DNA of 64,000 nucleotides from Aestuariibaculum marinum (GCF_014596975.1 NZ_JACVXD010000001.1:740928-804927), one strand, 5' to 3'. Shown: positions 37,945 through 47,673, counted from the first letter of the stretch. Notes: generated by a model from the letters alone, not told the origin. Program-made: numbers and translations.

Positions 37945-39231
37945 ATGAAAAAATTAGTTTTATCTCTTATTACAGCAACTGTTTTAATGAGTTGCCAATC
38001 GAAATATCGGGATGTACCCGAAAGCTATTACCCATTACTGGACAGCGCTTTAACCAAAGCCGACACTAACGCACCGGAAATCTTAAAAGCATTAACCGAG
38101 GCGCCAAAACACCAAAAAGAAGGCATGGCGTTTTTAATCAGCTATATGCCAGAACGCGATTTAACCACCTTAAAAGCTGACTTTCTTTTAGAAAATGCCA
38201 AATACGCTTATAAAGCCCGTGAACGTTTTCCTTGGTGCAAAGCCCTACCCGATTCCATTTTCTTTAATGAAGTTTTACCCTACACCAATGTTGCCGAAAC
38301 GCGCGATCCATGGCGTAAAGATTTTTATGAACGTTTTTCAAAATATGTGGAATACGAAACCAACTTAAAAGACGCCATTTTTGCCATTGCCAAACCCATT
38401 AACAAGGAAGTTAAAGTAGAATACAATATTAAACGCTCGATTGTTGATTCTAGCCCTAAAGAAGCCATGGCTGAAAACATGGCTACCTGTACAGGATTGT
38501 CTATTATTCTAACCGATGCCTTTCGTGCTGTTGGAATTCCATCACGATTAGCAGGAACCGCTATGTGGACCAATATGAAAGGTAATCACACATGGTGCGA
38601 AGTATATATTGATAACGAATGGAAATTTATAGAATACTACCCAGACGATTTAAACAAATCATGGTTTTTAGCCGATGCCGGAAAAGCAGACCCAAATAAT
38701 CCACTACACTGGATTTATGCTGTATCCTACAAACCTACAGGACAATATTACTACGCAGGAAGAGCCAGTAAATTTCTACTGCAAACCTTAGATACCACAC
38801 TACTGGATTCTAAAACCTTGAAAAGTTTAAAAGAATGGAAAAGAAAAGCCAACGAAAACAATGAAAAACCTTATATACACGGCGTAAATGTTACGCAACG
38901 CTATATTGATTTATACAAGGAATCACTTAAAAACATAGCATTAGAGGATGATGAACTTATGGCTGACTTTGTCGTTTTTAAAAGCGAAAACACTTCACAA
39001 AGCGATTCACGCTTAGACTGCAGAGTTGATGTTTATTTAGACGATAAAATTGTTGATTTCGGTTACTCTCCTCGCCCAACAGACGACATGAATAAATTCT
39101 TAAAAATCAAATTGAAAAAAGACAAAAGTTACAACATTGTGGTGAGTAATATTAAAAATAATATTGAACAGAATTTTGCAATAAAAACTGGTGAAGCACC
39201 AACAGAGGAATTCCAATTGATATTAGAATAA
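37945..39231 (+). CDS. Transglutaminase-fold lipoprotein
   Basis: Predicted outer-envelope lipoprotein of 428 residues from the ATG at 37945 (MKKLVLSLITATVLMSCQS, lipid Cys at 17). A longer frame from 37849 has no signal function. The central domain is a transglutaminase/cysteine-protease core with a complete triad: Cys182 in MATCTGLS, His215 in GNHTWCEV and Asp234 in EYYPDD. The last 100 residues resemble a beta-sandwich (DCRVDVYLDDKIVDFGY). It probably cleaves peptides or amide bonds. It lies 17 nt before a PNGase F-like gene, so both are likely co-expressed. Eukaryotic cytosolic PNGases use this same fold, but that activity here is speculation. Confidence 0.85.
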   Translation: MKKLVLSLITATVLMSCQSKYRDVPESYYPLLDSALTKADTNAPEILKALTEAPKHQKEGMAFLISYMPERDLTTLKADFLLENAKYAYKARERFPWCKALPDSIFFNEVLPYTNVAETRDPWRKDFYERFSKYVEYETNLKDAIFAIAKPINKEVKVEYNIKRSIVDSSPKEAMAENMATCTGLSIILTDAFRAVGIPSRLAGTAMWTNMKGNHTWCEVYIDNEWKFIEYYPDDLNKSWFLADAGKADPNNPLHWIYAVSYKPTGQYYYAGRASKFLLQTLDTTLLDSKTLKSLKEWKRKANENNEKPYIHGVNVTQRYIDLYKESLKNIALEDDELMADFVVFKSENTSQSDSRLDCRVDVYLDDKIVDFGYSPRPTDDMNKFLKIKLKKDKSYNIVVSNIKNNIEQNFAIKTGEAPTEEFQLILE

Positions 39232-39248
39232 CAAACCATAATTTTATT

Positions 39249-41156
39249 ATGAAATATACACCACTTGTCATTCTATTTTTGCTCGTAGCATGCGGTAAAC
39301 CTCAAATTAAAGAAAGTATTCATGTAATTGCTCACGACAAAACAACCATTATTACTAATCCTAAGAAAGGGGTTAATACCTTTACTGAATGGGCAACTTT
39401 TCCGTCAAAAGCAGAAGACATTAGAAAAATAACCATGTATCTCACATTAGCTTATCCGGAGCATATGAAAATAGCACATTGGGACTATATGGATCGTGTT
39501 AAAATTATTTGTAGAGATGAAAATAACAACGAAAAAGAATTCGAAATAGGACGCATGCTTACCCCTTACGGCAGTAGTTTTAAAGAAGGCTGGAATTACA
39601 CATGGAAAACCGATGTGACCGACTTCGCGCCCTTTTTACGCGATAGCGTTCAGGTAGCTTATGTACATTCAGGGTATGAATCGCCGGAAACCGGCTGGGA
39701 TTTAACCATTGGTTTTAAAGTTGATTTCGGTCCAGCGGTTGCTGATTTTGTTTCGGTTACCGATATGTGGGAAGGAAATTTTCAATATGGTAATCCAGAA
39801 GATGACATTGAAAATTATTTAAAACCTATAACTATTACTAAGCAAAATGAAGCTGATTTCGGGCGTTTCAGAATACAACACACAGGTCATGGTATGGACC
39901 GACCAAGTGGATGTAGTGAATTTTGTAGCCGTTGGCGCGAATTAACTTTTGATGGAAACACCATAGACAAACTCGACTTATGGAAAGAATGTAGCGACAA
40001 TCCGTTATACCCGCAAGGCGGCACCTGGATTTACGACCGTGCCGATTGGTGTCCTGGTGATTTACAACTTCCAGACATTATTAATACGCCATTAACAAAA
40101 AGCAGTCATGTATTAGATTTAAACATGATGCCGTTTACTGCTAACAATATCGATCAGCCAAAGGAACAGATTACCTCTTATTTCTTCCAATACAAAACAC
40201 CTAACCACACAAACGATGTTGAAATTGAAGAAATTATAGCTCCGAATAGCGACAAAGCTTTCAACAGAGAAAATCCGAAAAGCTTTCACCCGAAAATTAA
40301 AATCAGAAATCTAGGAAAAGCACCTTTAACATCCGTTACTATTACATATAACACCGAAGGATTTGATGAAAAAAGTTTTGAATGGGTTGGTAATTTACCG
40401 TTTTACGAATCTACGGTGATAACGATTCCTGATAATATCGAATACAAATCAGGTGTTAATCATTTTACTGTTACACTAACACATCCAAACAGCAAAAAAG
40501 ATGAATGGATCGGAGACAATACTTTAACTTCTGAATTTGACGACATTCCAACCCTACCAACCAATTTGGTTGTTGATTTTTTAACCAATAACAATCCAGG
40601 AGAAAATCATTTGACTATAGTAGACAGCAACAATAAAATTGTCTTTGAAAAAACACCAAATCATCTTGAAGTCGCAACGCAGTATTTCGACACCTTAAAT
40701 TTAGCAGAAGGTAAATACAGCTTAAAACTAACCGATACGGTTGGCGACGGCTTAGAATTTTGGTATAATAGAAAAGCTGGCTTTGGAAGACTTCAGTTAA
40801 AAGACATCAATCACAATATATTGCATGCTTTTGAAAACGATTTTGGTAATGAGCAGAACTACACCTTCAGAGTTAGCAAATCTGCCAAAACCGATTTAAA
40901 CACACCAAAATATTCTGTAACCATTCACCCGCGAATGACAAGGGATAGTTTAAGTGTATATACAACTGCTAACAACGCTTTCAAATTAAAGGTTAGATTA
41001 ACTAAAGACGGTGTTTTTATTGAAGAGCACACCTTTGAAAATGTTAAAAACTCCCAAACACCTTTAGACGTTAGCCACTTAGAAGAAGGACGTTACGTTA
41101 TGGAGATCCATATGGATGGCAAACACATTATGAACAGAAGATTTAATAAAATTTAA
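39249..41156 (+). CDS. PNGase F-like peptide-N-glycosidase lipoprotein with C-terminal accessory domains
   Basis: Predicted surface lipoprotein (lipobox LLVAC, Cys15) of 635 residues. Residues about 27-330 match the two-domain peptide:N-glycosidase F fold, which cleaves intact N-glycans from Asn: ITMYLTLAYP, the Asp-Arg pair in WDYMDR (Asp82-Arg83, aligned with catalytic Asp60-Arg61 of Elizabethkingia PNGase F), EIGRMLTPYG, GCSEFCSR (Glu224, aligned with Glu206) and DRADWCPG (Arg264, aligned with Arg248). The region for Glu118 (near YVHSGYESPETGW) is diverged. A CARDB-like domain (about 340-440) and a GDGL-type beta domain (TDTVGDGLEFWY, about 445-565) follow. It ends in a terminator. Confidence 0.85.
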   Translation: MKYTPLVILFLLVACGKPQIKESIHVIAHDKTTIITNPKKGVNTFTEWATFPSKAEDIRKITMYLTLAYPEHMKIAHWDYMDRVKIICRDENNNEKEFEIGRMLTPYGSSFKEGWNYTWKTDVTDFAPFLRDSVQVAYVHSGYESPETGWDLTIGFKVDFGPAVADFVSVTDMWEGNFQYGNPEDDIENYLKPITITKQNEADFGRFRIQHTGHGMDRPSGCSEFCSRWRELTFDGNTIDKLDLWKECSDNPLYPQGGTWIYDRADWCPGDLQLPDIINTPLTKSSHVLDLNMMPFTANNIDQPKEQITSYFFQYKTPNHTNDVEIEEIIAPNSDKAFNRENPKSFHPKIKIRNLGKAPLTSVTITYNTEGFDEKSFEWVGNLPFYESTVITIPDNIEYKSGVNHFTVTLTHPNSKKDEWIGDNTLTSEFDDIPTLPTNLVVDFLTNNNPGENHLTIVDSNNKIVFEKTPNHLEVATQYFDTLNLAEGKYSLKLTDTVGDGLEFWYNRKAGFGRLQLKDINHNILHAFENDFGNEQNYTFRVSKSAKTDLNTPKYSVTIHPRMTRDSLSVYTTANNAFKLKVRLTKDGVFIEEHTFENVKNSQTPLDVSHLEEGRYVMEIHMDGKHIMNRRFNKI

Positions 41157-41175
41157 TCCCTCAACTTATTTAATA

Positions 41176-41212
41176 AAAAAATCCTGTATTGAAGATCAAT
41201 ACAGGATTTTTT
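41176..41212. terminator. Bidirectional terminator between the PNGase gene and ychF
   Basis: AAAAAATCCTGTATTGA-AGA-TCAATACAGGATTTTTT, a perfect stem of at least 14 bp with A and T arms. Confidence 0.93.
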
Positions 41213-41233
41213 ATATCATTTAATATTTCTCTA

Positions 41234-42328
41234 CTAAACGTTGAATAAGAAATGCATCACATCACCATCTTTAACAATGTAATTCTTTCCTTCAACTCGC
41301 ATTTTACCGGCTTCTTTCACTTTACTTTCGCTTCCATAAGCCACGTAATCATCATACCCAATAACTTCTGCTCTAATAAAGCCCTTTTCAAAATCGGTAT
41401 GAATAACTCCAGCAGCCTGAGGTGCAGTCGCCCCAATATTTACCGTCCAGGCACGTACTTCTTTCACTCCCGCCGTAAAATAGGTTTGTTGATTTAATAA
41501 TTTGTAAGCTGCTCGAATTAATTTTGAAGATCCCGGCTCTTCTAAACCAATATCAGCTAAGAACATCTGACGCTCTTCGTAATCTTCCAATTCGTTAATA
41601 TCTGCCTCTGTCCCTACTGCAAGCACTAAAACCTCAGCTTTTTCATCTTTTACTGCTTCACGAACCTTTTCAACATATTCATTACCAGAAACCGCTGAAC
41701 CTTCATCTACATTACATACATACATCACCGGTTTTTCCGTTATAAACTGAGACGGCTTTACGAAATCTTCGTAATCATCTTCACTAAACTCCAAAGCTCT
41801 AACCGATTTCCCTTCCTCTAAAGCAGCCTTAATTTGTAACAATACAGCTTCTTCTTTTTGAGCATCTTTATTACCCGTTTTAGCAGCACGTTTCACTTTA
41901 TCAAGTTTCTTTTCAACCGTTTCAAGATCTTTTAATTGCAACTCCATATCGATAGTTTCCTTATCGCGAATAGGATTTACATTACCATCAACGTGAACAA
42001 TATTATCGTTATCGAAACAACGTAATACGTGTAAAATAGCATCGGTTTCTCTAATATTAGCTAGGAACTGGTTACCTAACCCCTCTCCTTTACTGGCTCC
42101 TTTTACTAAACCAGCGATATCAACAATCTCTACAGTAGCAGGTAATACACGCTCCGGATTTACTAAAGATTCTAACTTTTCTAAACGTGGATCTGGCACA
42201 TTTACCACCCCAATATTAGGTTCGATAGTACAGAACGGGAAGTTCGCACTTTGCGCTTTTGCATTAGATAAACAATTGAATAAAGTTGATTTCCCTACGT
42301 TTGGTAATCCTACAATACCTGCTTTCAT
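41234..42328 (-). CDS. ychF: Redox-regulated ATPase YchF (OLA1 family)
   Basis: Obg-related P-loop NTPase that prefers ATP and binds ribosomes. Motifs are [12 protein letters not shown] (G1, about 7-18), [20 protein letters not shown] (G3, about 69-88), and the atypical G4 region (YVCNVDEG) in place of NKxD, which explains its ATP preference. The C-terminal TGS domain ends in HFLFNV. The length of 364 is standard. A minus-strand TACATTTG at 42383-42390 is a good -7 box, giving a leader of about 45 nt. It shares a bidirectional terminator with the PNGase gene. Confidence 0.97.
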   Translation of the reverse strand: MKAGIVGLPNVGKSTLFNCLSNAKAQSANFPFCTIEPNIGVVNVPDPRLEKLESLVNPERVLPATVEIVDIAGLVKGASKGEGLGNQFLANIRETDAILHVLRCFDNDNIVHVDGNVNPIRDKETIDMELQLKDLETVEKKLDKVKRAAKTGNKDAQKEEAVLLQIKAALEEGKSVRALEFSEDDYEDFVKPSQFITEKPVMYVCNVDEGSAVSGNEYVEKVREAVKDEKAEVLVLAVGTEADINELEDYEERQMFLADIGLEEPGSSKLIRAAYKLLNQQTYFTAGVKEVRAWTVNIGATAPQAAGVIHTDFEKGFIRAEVIGYDDYVAYGSESKVKEAGKMRVEGKNYIVKDGDVMHFLFNV

Positions 42329-42382
42329 GTATTTAAATATTAGATATAGATATTAAGACTTAGGTCTTCGTTTTTGCGAGTG

Positions 42383-42390
42383 CAAATGTA
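42383..42390 (-). promoter_or_regulatory. -7 box of ychF
   Basis: Minus-strand TACATTTG, a perfect TAnnTTTG, 54 nt before the ychF ATG. A TTT rather than TTG is present at 19 nt upstream. Confidence 0.4.
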
Positions 42391-42523
42391 ACTAATTCCT
42401 TCTTCATTTAAAGTATAACCATTTAATATATTTAAAAATTGCTTACACCAAATAAAGAATTTTTATAAAACAAAAAACCCAAGCGAATAGCCTGGGTTTT
42501 CATTCATATATACAATCTTTCGA

Positions 42524-42895
<372 letters not shown>

Positions 42896-42922
42896 TTATT
42901 TTAATGTTTTAAAAATGTAAAA

Positions 42923-42943
42923 AAAGCTTGTTAACTAAGCTTT
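42923..42943. promoter_or_regulatory. Palindrome upstream of the ferredoxin gene
   Basis: AAAGCTT-GTTAACT-AAGCTTT is a 7-bp perfect inverted repeat. On the minus strand it is followed by TTTTACATTTT and lies between a TTTTG (42944-42948) and a TACATTTT (42912-42919). It could be an operator in the promoter spacer or a leader attenuator. Confidence 0.4.
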
Positions 42944-43006
42944 CAAAAGTCAGTTTTAATCCCTTAAATAAAAAGCGATTAAAAAACGTGATTCATTACA
43001 TTTTCC

Positions 43007-43014
43007 TAACTTTG
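43007..43014 (+). promoter_or_regulatory. -7 box of the acyl-CoA reductase gene
   Basis: TAACTTTG, a perfect TAnnTTTG, 43 nt before the ATG at 43058. No TTG is seen at the expected distance. Confidence 0.45.
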
Positions 43015-43057
43015 CAAAGCAAAAATAAAGCCAAAACTATTCATAACCAAATTCAGA

Positions 43058-44116
43058 ATGAATTTACAGCAAAGAATTAATGCTTTTGTAAAATTAGGAG
43101 ATTTTATACGTCAATTTTCTAATGATACAATCGAAAAACAAGATACTGTTGAATTGAACGATGTATTTTTCGACGGATTTAAACATCAATTAAAATTAGC
43201 CGAAGAGCACAACGGTTGGTTTACCCCTGAAAACATTAGGTTTGCCTTAAAAGGATGGAGCGATTCCTTAACCTTAGAAAAATTAAACACCTGGCTAAAA
43301 CCTTATAAGTTAGAAAGTAATTCTCAAAAACAAGTCGCCATTATCATGGCTGGAAACATTCCATTGGTTGGGTTTCATGATTTCATAACTGTTTTAATTA
43401 CGGGGCATAAAGTATTAGTAAAGCAATCATCGAACGACAAGCATCTGCTTCCCTATTTAGCTAAATATTTAGAATTTGCTGAACCCGGTTTTAAAGGTTT
43501 AATAACTTTTACAGAAGATAAAGTTGAAAATTTCGATGCCGTTATCGCTACAGGAAGCAATAACACGGCGCGCTATTTTGAATACTATTTTAAAAACAAA
43601 CCATCTATTATTCGTAACAACCGAAATTCGGTTGCCGTATTAACGGGTAAAGAAACCGATGAGGAGCTTTCAAATTTAAGTGAGGATATTTTTAGATATT
43701 ACGGTTTAGGTTGTCGCAATGTATCGAAACTATTTATTCCTAAAGGTTACGATTTTGATGCCTTTTTTAACGCGATGTATAACTGGCATCCTATTATAGA
43801 AAAAGCAAAATACGCCAACAATTACGACTACAACAAAGCCGTGTATTTAATGAGTGAATTCGATATGCTTGAAAATGGCTTTTTAATGATAAAAGAAGAC
43901 CAAAGCTATGCCTCGCCTATTGCTACTGTTTTTTATGAATATTACGACAGTATTGAGCAATTGAAAGAAAAATTAGTAGCTGATGAAAAACAAATTCAAT
44001 GTGTAGTTGCTAAAGGATTTAGTAAAAACGAAATTGCTTTTGGAGCGACTCAAAAACCCGAACTTTGGGATTATGCGGATAGTGTCGATTCTGTTGAATT
44101 TTTATTATCAATTTGA
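43058..44116 (+). CDS. LuxC-like acyl-CoA reductase
   Basis: Soluble enzyme of 352 residues related to LuxC/aldehyde dehydrogenases, expected to reduce acyl-CoA to aldehyde with NADPH. Visible: MAGNIPLVGFHDF (about 99-111), HKVLVKQSSNDKHLLPYLAK, AVIATGSNNTARYFEYYF (cofactor region), and GLGCRNVSKLF with the probable nucleophilic Cys near 223. It lies 84 nt before serC. A place next to serine biosynthesis and a divergent ferredoxin gene is a common flavobacterial arrangement. The natural acyl substrate is unknown. Confidence 0.9.
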   Translation: MNLQQRINAFVKLGDFIRQFSNDTIEKQDTVELNDVFFDGFKHQLKLAEEHNGWFTPENIRFALKGWSDSLTLEKLNTWLKPYKLESNSQKQVAIIMAGNIPLVGFHDFITVLITGHKVLVKQSSNDKHLLPYLAKYLEFAEPGFKGLITFTEDKVENFDAVIATGSNNTARYFEYYFKNKPSIIRNNRNSVAVLTGKETDEELSNLSEDIFRYYGLGCRNVSKLFIPKGYDFDAFFNAMYNWHPIIEKAKYANNYDYNKAVYLMSEFDMLENGFLMIKEDQSYASPIATVFYEYYDSIEQLKEKLVADEKQIQCVVAKGFSKNEIAFGATQKPELWDYADSVDSVEFLLSI

Positions 44117-44200
44117 CGAAAAAATTATTGAATTTTCAGTACTAAATATTCAATTAATTAGCAACTTTGTATCTTTAAAATCAACAACTCTACAACAGAA

Positions 44201-45265
44201 ATGAAAAAACATAATTTTAGTGCTGGACCAAGCATTTTACCACAAGAAGTGTTGCAACAGGCAGCCAATGCCGTAATTGATTATAATAACGAGGGCTTAT
44301 CTTTAATTGAAATTTCACACAGAAGCAAAGCTTTTGTTGATATCATGGAAAATGCTAGAGCCTTAGTTTTAGAGTTATTAGGCTTAGAAGGTAAAGGGTA
44401 CAAAGCATTATTTTTACAAGGTGGTGCTAGCCTTCAGTTTTTAATGACCGCAATGAACCTTTTAGAGAAAAAAGCGGGTTATGTTAATACTGGAGCTTGG
44501 AGTGGAAAAGCGATTAAAGAAGCCCAAAAAATTGGTGATATTATTGAAGTAGCGTCTTCTGGCGATGCTAACTTTAACTATATACCTAAAGGATTTGAGG
44601 TTCCTTCAGATTTAGATTATTTACACTTAACTTCTAATAATACCATTTTCGGTACACAAATTAAATCGTTTCCTACTACATCAGTGCCATTAGTATGTGA
44701 TATGAGTAGTGACATTTTCTCTCGTGTATTAGATTTTACACAATTCGACTTGATCTATGCAGGAGCTCAGAAAAATATGGGACCAGCAGGAACAACGTTA
44801 GTTGTTGTTAAAGAAGAACTATTAGGAAAAGTAACACGTACACTTCCTACGATTTTAGATTACCAAAAACATATTGGAGCAGGTAGTATGCTAAATACAC
44901 CACCTGTATTTGCTGTGTACACATCTATGCTAACCTTAGAGTGGCTTAAAAAAGAAGGCGGTATCGCAGCAATTGAAAAAGAAAATGAGAAGAAAGCAAC
45001 CTTAATGTATTCTGAAATCGATCTTAACCCATTATTTAAAGGATTCGCTGCTACAGAAGACCGTTCACCAATGAACGCTACCTTCAACCTGGTAAACGAA
45101 AACTTAAAAGAAACATTCGATACTATGCTTAAAGAAGCTGGTATTAGTGGTGTTAATGGTCATCGTAGTGTTGGTGGTTACAGAGCTTCTATGTATAATG
45201 CATTACCTATAGCTAGTGTTCAGGCTCTTGTAGAAGTTATGAGTGAACTTGAAAACAAAGCTTAA
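44201..45265 (+). CDS. serC: Phosphoserine aminotransferase
   Basis: PLP enzyme that converts 3-phosphohydroxypyruvate and glutamate to phosphoserine. It starts NFSAGPSILPQEVL; other motifs are SLIEISHRSKAF, FLQGGASLQFLMT (PLP phosphate), CDMSSDIFSRVLD, and the Schiff-base Lys in YAGAQKNMGPAG (near 195). The C-terminal GHRSVGGYRASMYNALP is typical. At 354 residues it is full length. serA follows after 76 nt, and the pair supplies serine; serB is elsewhere. Confidence 0.97.
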   Translation: MKKHNFSAGPSILPQEVLQQAANAVIDYNNEGLSLIEISHRSKAFVDIMENARALVLELLGLEGKGYKALFLQGGASLQFLMTAMNLLEKKAGYVNTGAWSGKAIKEAQKIGDIIEVASSGDANFNYIPKGFEVPSDLDYLHLTSNNTIFGTQIKSFPTTSVPLVCDMSSDIFSRVLDFTQFDLIYAGAQKNMGPAGTTLVVVKEELLGKVTRTLPTILDYQKHIGAGSMLNTPPVFAVYTSMLTLEWLKKEGGIAAIEKENEKKATLMYSEIDLNPLFKGFAATEDRSPMNATFNLVNENLKETFDTMLKEAGISGVNGHRSVGGYRASMYNALPIASVQALVEVMSELENKA

Positions 45266-45341
45266 GTTAAAAGTACAGGCTAACAATAAATAAACTGAAC
45301 AATTAAAGTTTCCGATTGTAGGGAAACAAAAAACAAATAAA

Positions 45342-46292
45342 ATGAAAGTATTAGCAAACGACGGTATTTCAAAAAGTGGTATTGAAGCGCTTGAAAAAGC
45401 AGGTTTTGAAGTTATTACTACTACCGTAGCTCAAGAACAGTTAATAAATTATATTAACGAAAACGAAATTAGTGTTTTATTAGTACGTAGTGCTACCACA
45501 GTACGTCAAGACCTTATCGATGCGTGTTCAAGCATTAAAATTATTGGTCGTGGTGGAGTTGGTATGGATAATATCGATGTGGAGTATGCTAAAGGAAAAG
45601 GGATTTCTGTAATTAATACACCTGCAGCGTCATCGCACTCCGTTGCTGAGTTAGTATTTGCTCATTTCTATGGCTTAGCACGTTTCTTACATAACTCTAA
45701 CAGAGAAATGCCTCTTGATGGAGATACTAAGTTTAAAGCCTTAAAAAAGGCCTACGGTAAAGGTGTTGAGTTAAAAGGTAAAACTTTAGGTGTTTTAGGA
45801 TTTGGGCGTATTGGTCAGGCGACTGCAAAAGTAGCTTTAGGAGCAGGAATGAAAGTAATCGCTTTCGATCCGTTTATGGAAAAAGCTAACTTAGAATTAG
45901 AATTTTTTGACGGACAAAAAGTAAATTTCGAAATCAATACAATTTCTAAGGAAGACGTTTTAAAACAAGCCGATTTCATTACATTACACGTACCAGCTCA
46001 AAAAGACTACGTTATTGGAGCTCCAGAATTCGAATTAATGAAAGATGGTGTATTTATCGCTAACGCTGCTCGTGGCGGTGTAGTAGATGAAGTTGCTTTA
46101 GTAAACGCTATTGAATCTGGAAAAGTTGCTGGTGCTGCTTTAGACGTTTTTGAAAAAGAACCAACACCAGAAATTCAATTGTTAATGAATGCGTCATTAT
46201 CGCTAACACCTCATACAGGTGCTGCAACTAACGAAGCTCAAGATAGAATTGGTGTGGAATTAGCTGAACAAATTTCCAGCATTCTGAAATAA
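45342..46292 (+). CDS. serA: D-3-phosphoglycerate dehydrogenase, short form without ACT domain
   Basis: NAD-dependent D-2-hydroxyacid dehydrogenase catalysing the first step of serine synthesis. The Rossmann motif is LGVLGFGRIGQATAKVA (about 149-165), the substrate Arg is in NAARGGVVDE (near 242), and the catalytic His is in LTPHTGAATNE (near 290). At 316 residues it lacks the regulatory ACT and ASB domains of long SerA proteins, so serine feedback is not expected through those. It lies 76 nt after serC, supporting the substrate assignment, and ends in a terminator. Confidence 0.93.
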   Translation: MKVLANDGISKSGIEALEKAGFEVITTTVAQEQLINYINENEISVLLVRSATTVRQDLIDACSSIKIIGRGGVGMDNIDVEYAKGKGISVINTPAASSHSVAELVFAHFYGLARFLHNSNREMPLDGDTKFKALKKAYGKGVELKGKTLGVLGFGRIGQATAKVALGAGMKVIAFDPFMEKANLELEFFDGQKVNFEINTISKEDVLKQADFITLHVPAQKDYVIGAPEFELMKDGVFIANAARGGVVDEVALVNAIESGKVAGAALDVFEKEPTPEIQLLMNASLSLTPHTGAATNEAQDRIGVELAEQISSILK

Positions 46293-46322
46293 AAAATTAA
46301 TGTGACCTTTAGGTTATATTTG

Positions 46323-46353
46323 AGTCCTATACATATGTATGGGACTTTTTTTT
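46323..46353 (+). terminator. serC-serA terminator
   Basis: AGTCCTATACAT/ATGTATGGGACT (one G-U pair) followed by T8. The end of the T run (TTTG, 46351-46354) doubles as a candidate -33 element for the next gene. Confidence 0.9.
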
Positions 46354-46381
46354 GTACCTTCAAAAACCAATTTTATTTTTA
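46351..46381 (+). promoter_or_regulatory. Promoter of the DUF937 gene
   Basis: TTTG (46351-46354), 19 nt, then TATTTTTA (46374-46381), one mismatch from TAnnTTTG. It starts in the T tract of the serA terminator and gives a leader of about 15 nt to the ATG at 46402. Confidence 0.55.
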
Positions 46382-46401
46382 ATCTAAAAATCTTAAACAA
46401 T

Positions 46402-47040
46402 ATGTCGGGTATATTAGACTTGCTAAACAGCGATATAGGAAAAACAATTATTAATGGTGTCTCTAATCAAACCAATCAGTCAGAAAGCAAAACTCAAGAC
46501 GTCTTAACCATGGCGTTACCGGTTTTAACCCAAGCTATGAGACGTAATGCTTCTACCCCAGAAGGTGCAGAAGGATTATTAAGCGCTTTAAACAGTGGTA
46601 AGCACGACGGTAATATTTTAGATAATTTAGGGGATTTGTTTAATGGAGGCGTCGATGATCATGTTATGCAGGACGGAGGTAAAATTTTAAACCACGTGCT
46701 TGGAAGCAAACAACAAACTGTGGAAAGTGCTTTAGGAGCCAAAGCAGGCATTGACGCAGGTTCGGTTGCACAAATTTTAAAAGTTGCCGCACCAATTTTA
46801 ATGGGGCTCTTAGGAAATCAGGCCAAACAACAAAACGTTAGTAATTCGGGAGGTTTAGAAAGTCTCTTAGGTGGATTAATAGGTGGAAATTCAGCAGAAA
46901 GTGAACAAAGTTTCTTAACCTCAATTCTTGATGCCGATGGTGACGGAAGTGTTATAGATGATGTTGCCGGCATTTTATTAGACAGCGATAAAAAGAAAGG
47001 CGGTCTAGGTGGTATGCTAGGCGGGCTTTTCGGAAAATAA
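46402..47040 (+). CDS. DUF937 domain protein
   Basis: A protein of 212 residues from the ATG at 46402; an upstream in-frame start at 46339 would lie inside the terminator. It matches DUF937 (MSGILDLLNSDIGKTIINGV, LPVLTQAMRRNASTPEGAEG, LGSKQQTVESALGAKAG). A Gly-rich C-terminus has an EF-hand-like DADGDGSVIDDV (about 180-191) and GGLGGMLGGLFGK. There is no signal peptide. The family's function is unknown; the Ca-loop-like acidic stretch hints at metal or protein binding. It has its own promoter and terminator. Confidence 0.88.
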   Translation: MSGILDLLNSDIGKTIINGVSNQTNQSESKTQDVLTMALPVLTQAMRRNASTPEGAEGLLSALNSGKHDGNILDNLGDLFNGGVDDHVMQDGGKILNHVLGSKQQTVESALGAKAGIDAGSVAQILKVAAPILMGLLGNQAKQQNVSNSGGLESLLGGLIGGNSAESEQSFLTSILDADGDGSVIDDVAGILLDSDKKKGGLGGMLGGLFGK

Positions 47041-47068
47041 AACATGTGTTTATATTTCTTTAAAAATA

Positions 47069-47100
47069 AAATGCCTGCCCCTGTCGTCAGGCATTTTTTT
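47069..47100 (+). terminator. Terminator after the DUF937 gene
   Basis: AAATGCCTG and CAGGCATTT form a 9-bp stem with a 10-nt loop, followed by a T run. Confidence 0.88.
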
Positions 47101-47199
47101 ATTGTTAAACCTTGATTAAGAATTCATTTAAACATTCAGTTTTTGTAATTTTAAGTCAATAATTCAGACTGATATACAAACGGTTTTAAATTACATCTT

Positions 47200-47640
47200 A
47201 TGAGAACACTACTTTATATAGTACTTTTTTTCGGATTTCTGGTAGGATGTAATACTACAAAACCAGCTGTTACGTCTAACAGTAACGAGCAACAGGATGC
47301 GACTAAACTTAGCGATACAGTTACCATTGCTAACGATGATTTAGAATATGAAATTATAATCATTGAACCCGGATTCAACGCTTGGTTAGTGAGCCGAGCA
47401 AAACCAGAAGGTTTCTATTCGCAACAATATTTAGAAAATAAAAACCGGCTTTATGTTACCGAATGGAATAGCAGAGTGCTGCAGCCCCAGCGCTACAATT
47501 CCAATTTGTACGAAATACAAATCGATTATCAGCCTCAAATCGATTACGGCTACGAGGTGAATTACAAACTTTACAACTATTTCATCTACTTTCAATTAAC
47601 CTACAAGCAACAATTAGCTGGTTTTGTTCCCAGAATTTAA
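47200..47640 (+). CDS. Lipoprotein, DUF6146-like
   Basis: A 146-residue lipoprotein (signal MRTLLYIVLFFGFLVGC, Cys17). The mature part has an acidic linker and a conserved-looking core, IIIEPGFNAWLVSRAKPEGF and YNSNLYEIQIDYQPQIDYGY. It resembles the flavobacterial DUF6146 family, of unknown function. It is the first gene of a four-gene run ending with a TonB-dependent receptor, so it may be an accessory envelope protein for metal or substrate uptake. Confidence 0.8.
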   Translation: MRTLLYIVLFFGFLVGCNTTKPAVTSNSNEQQDATKLSDTVTIANDDLEYEIIIIEPGFNAWLVSRAKPEGFYSQQYLENKNRLYVTEWNSRVLQPQRYNSNLYEIQIDYQPQIDYGYEVNYKLYNYFIYFQLTYKQQLAGFVPRI

Positions 47641-47673
47641 TTGCTTTAATTACATTTGTTGTACAAGATTGTT

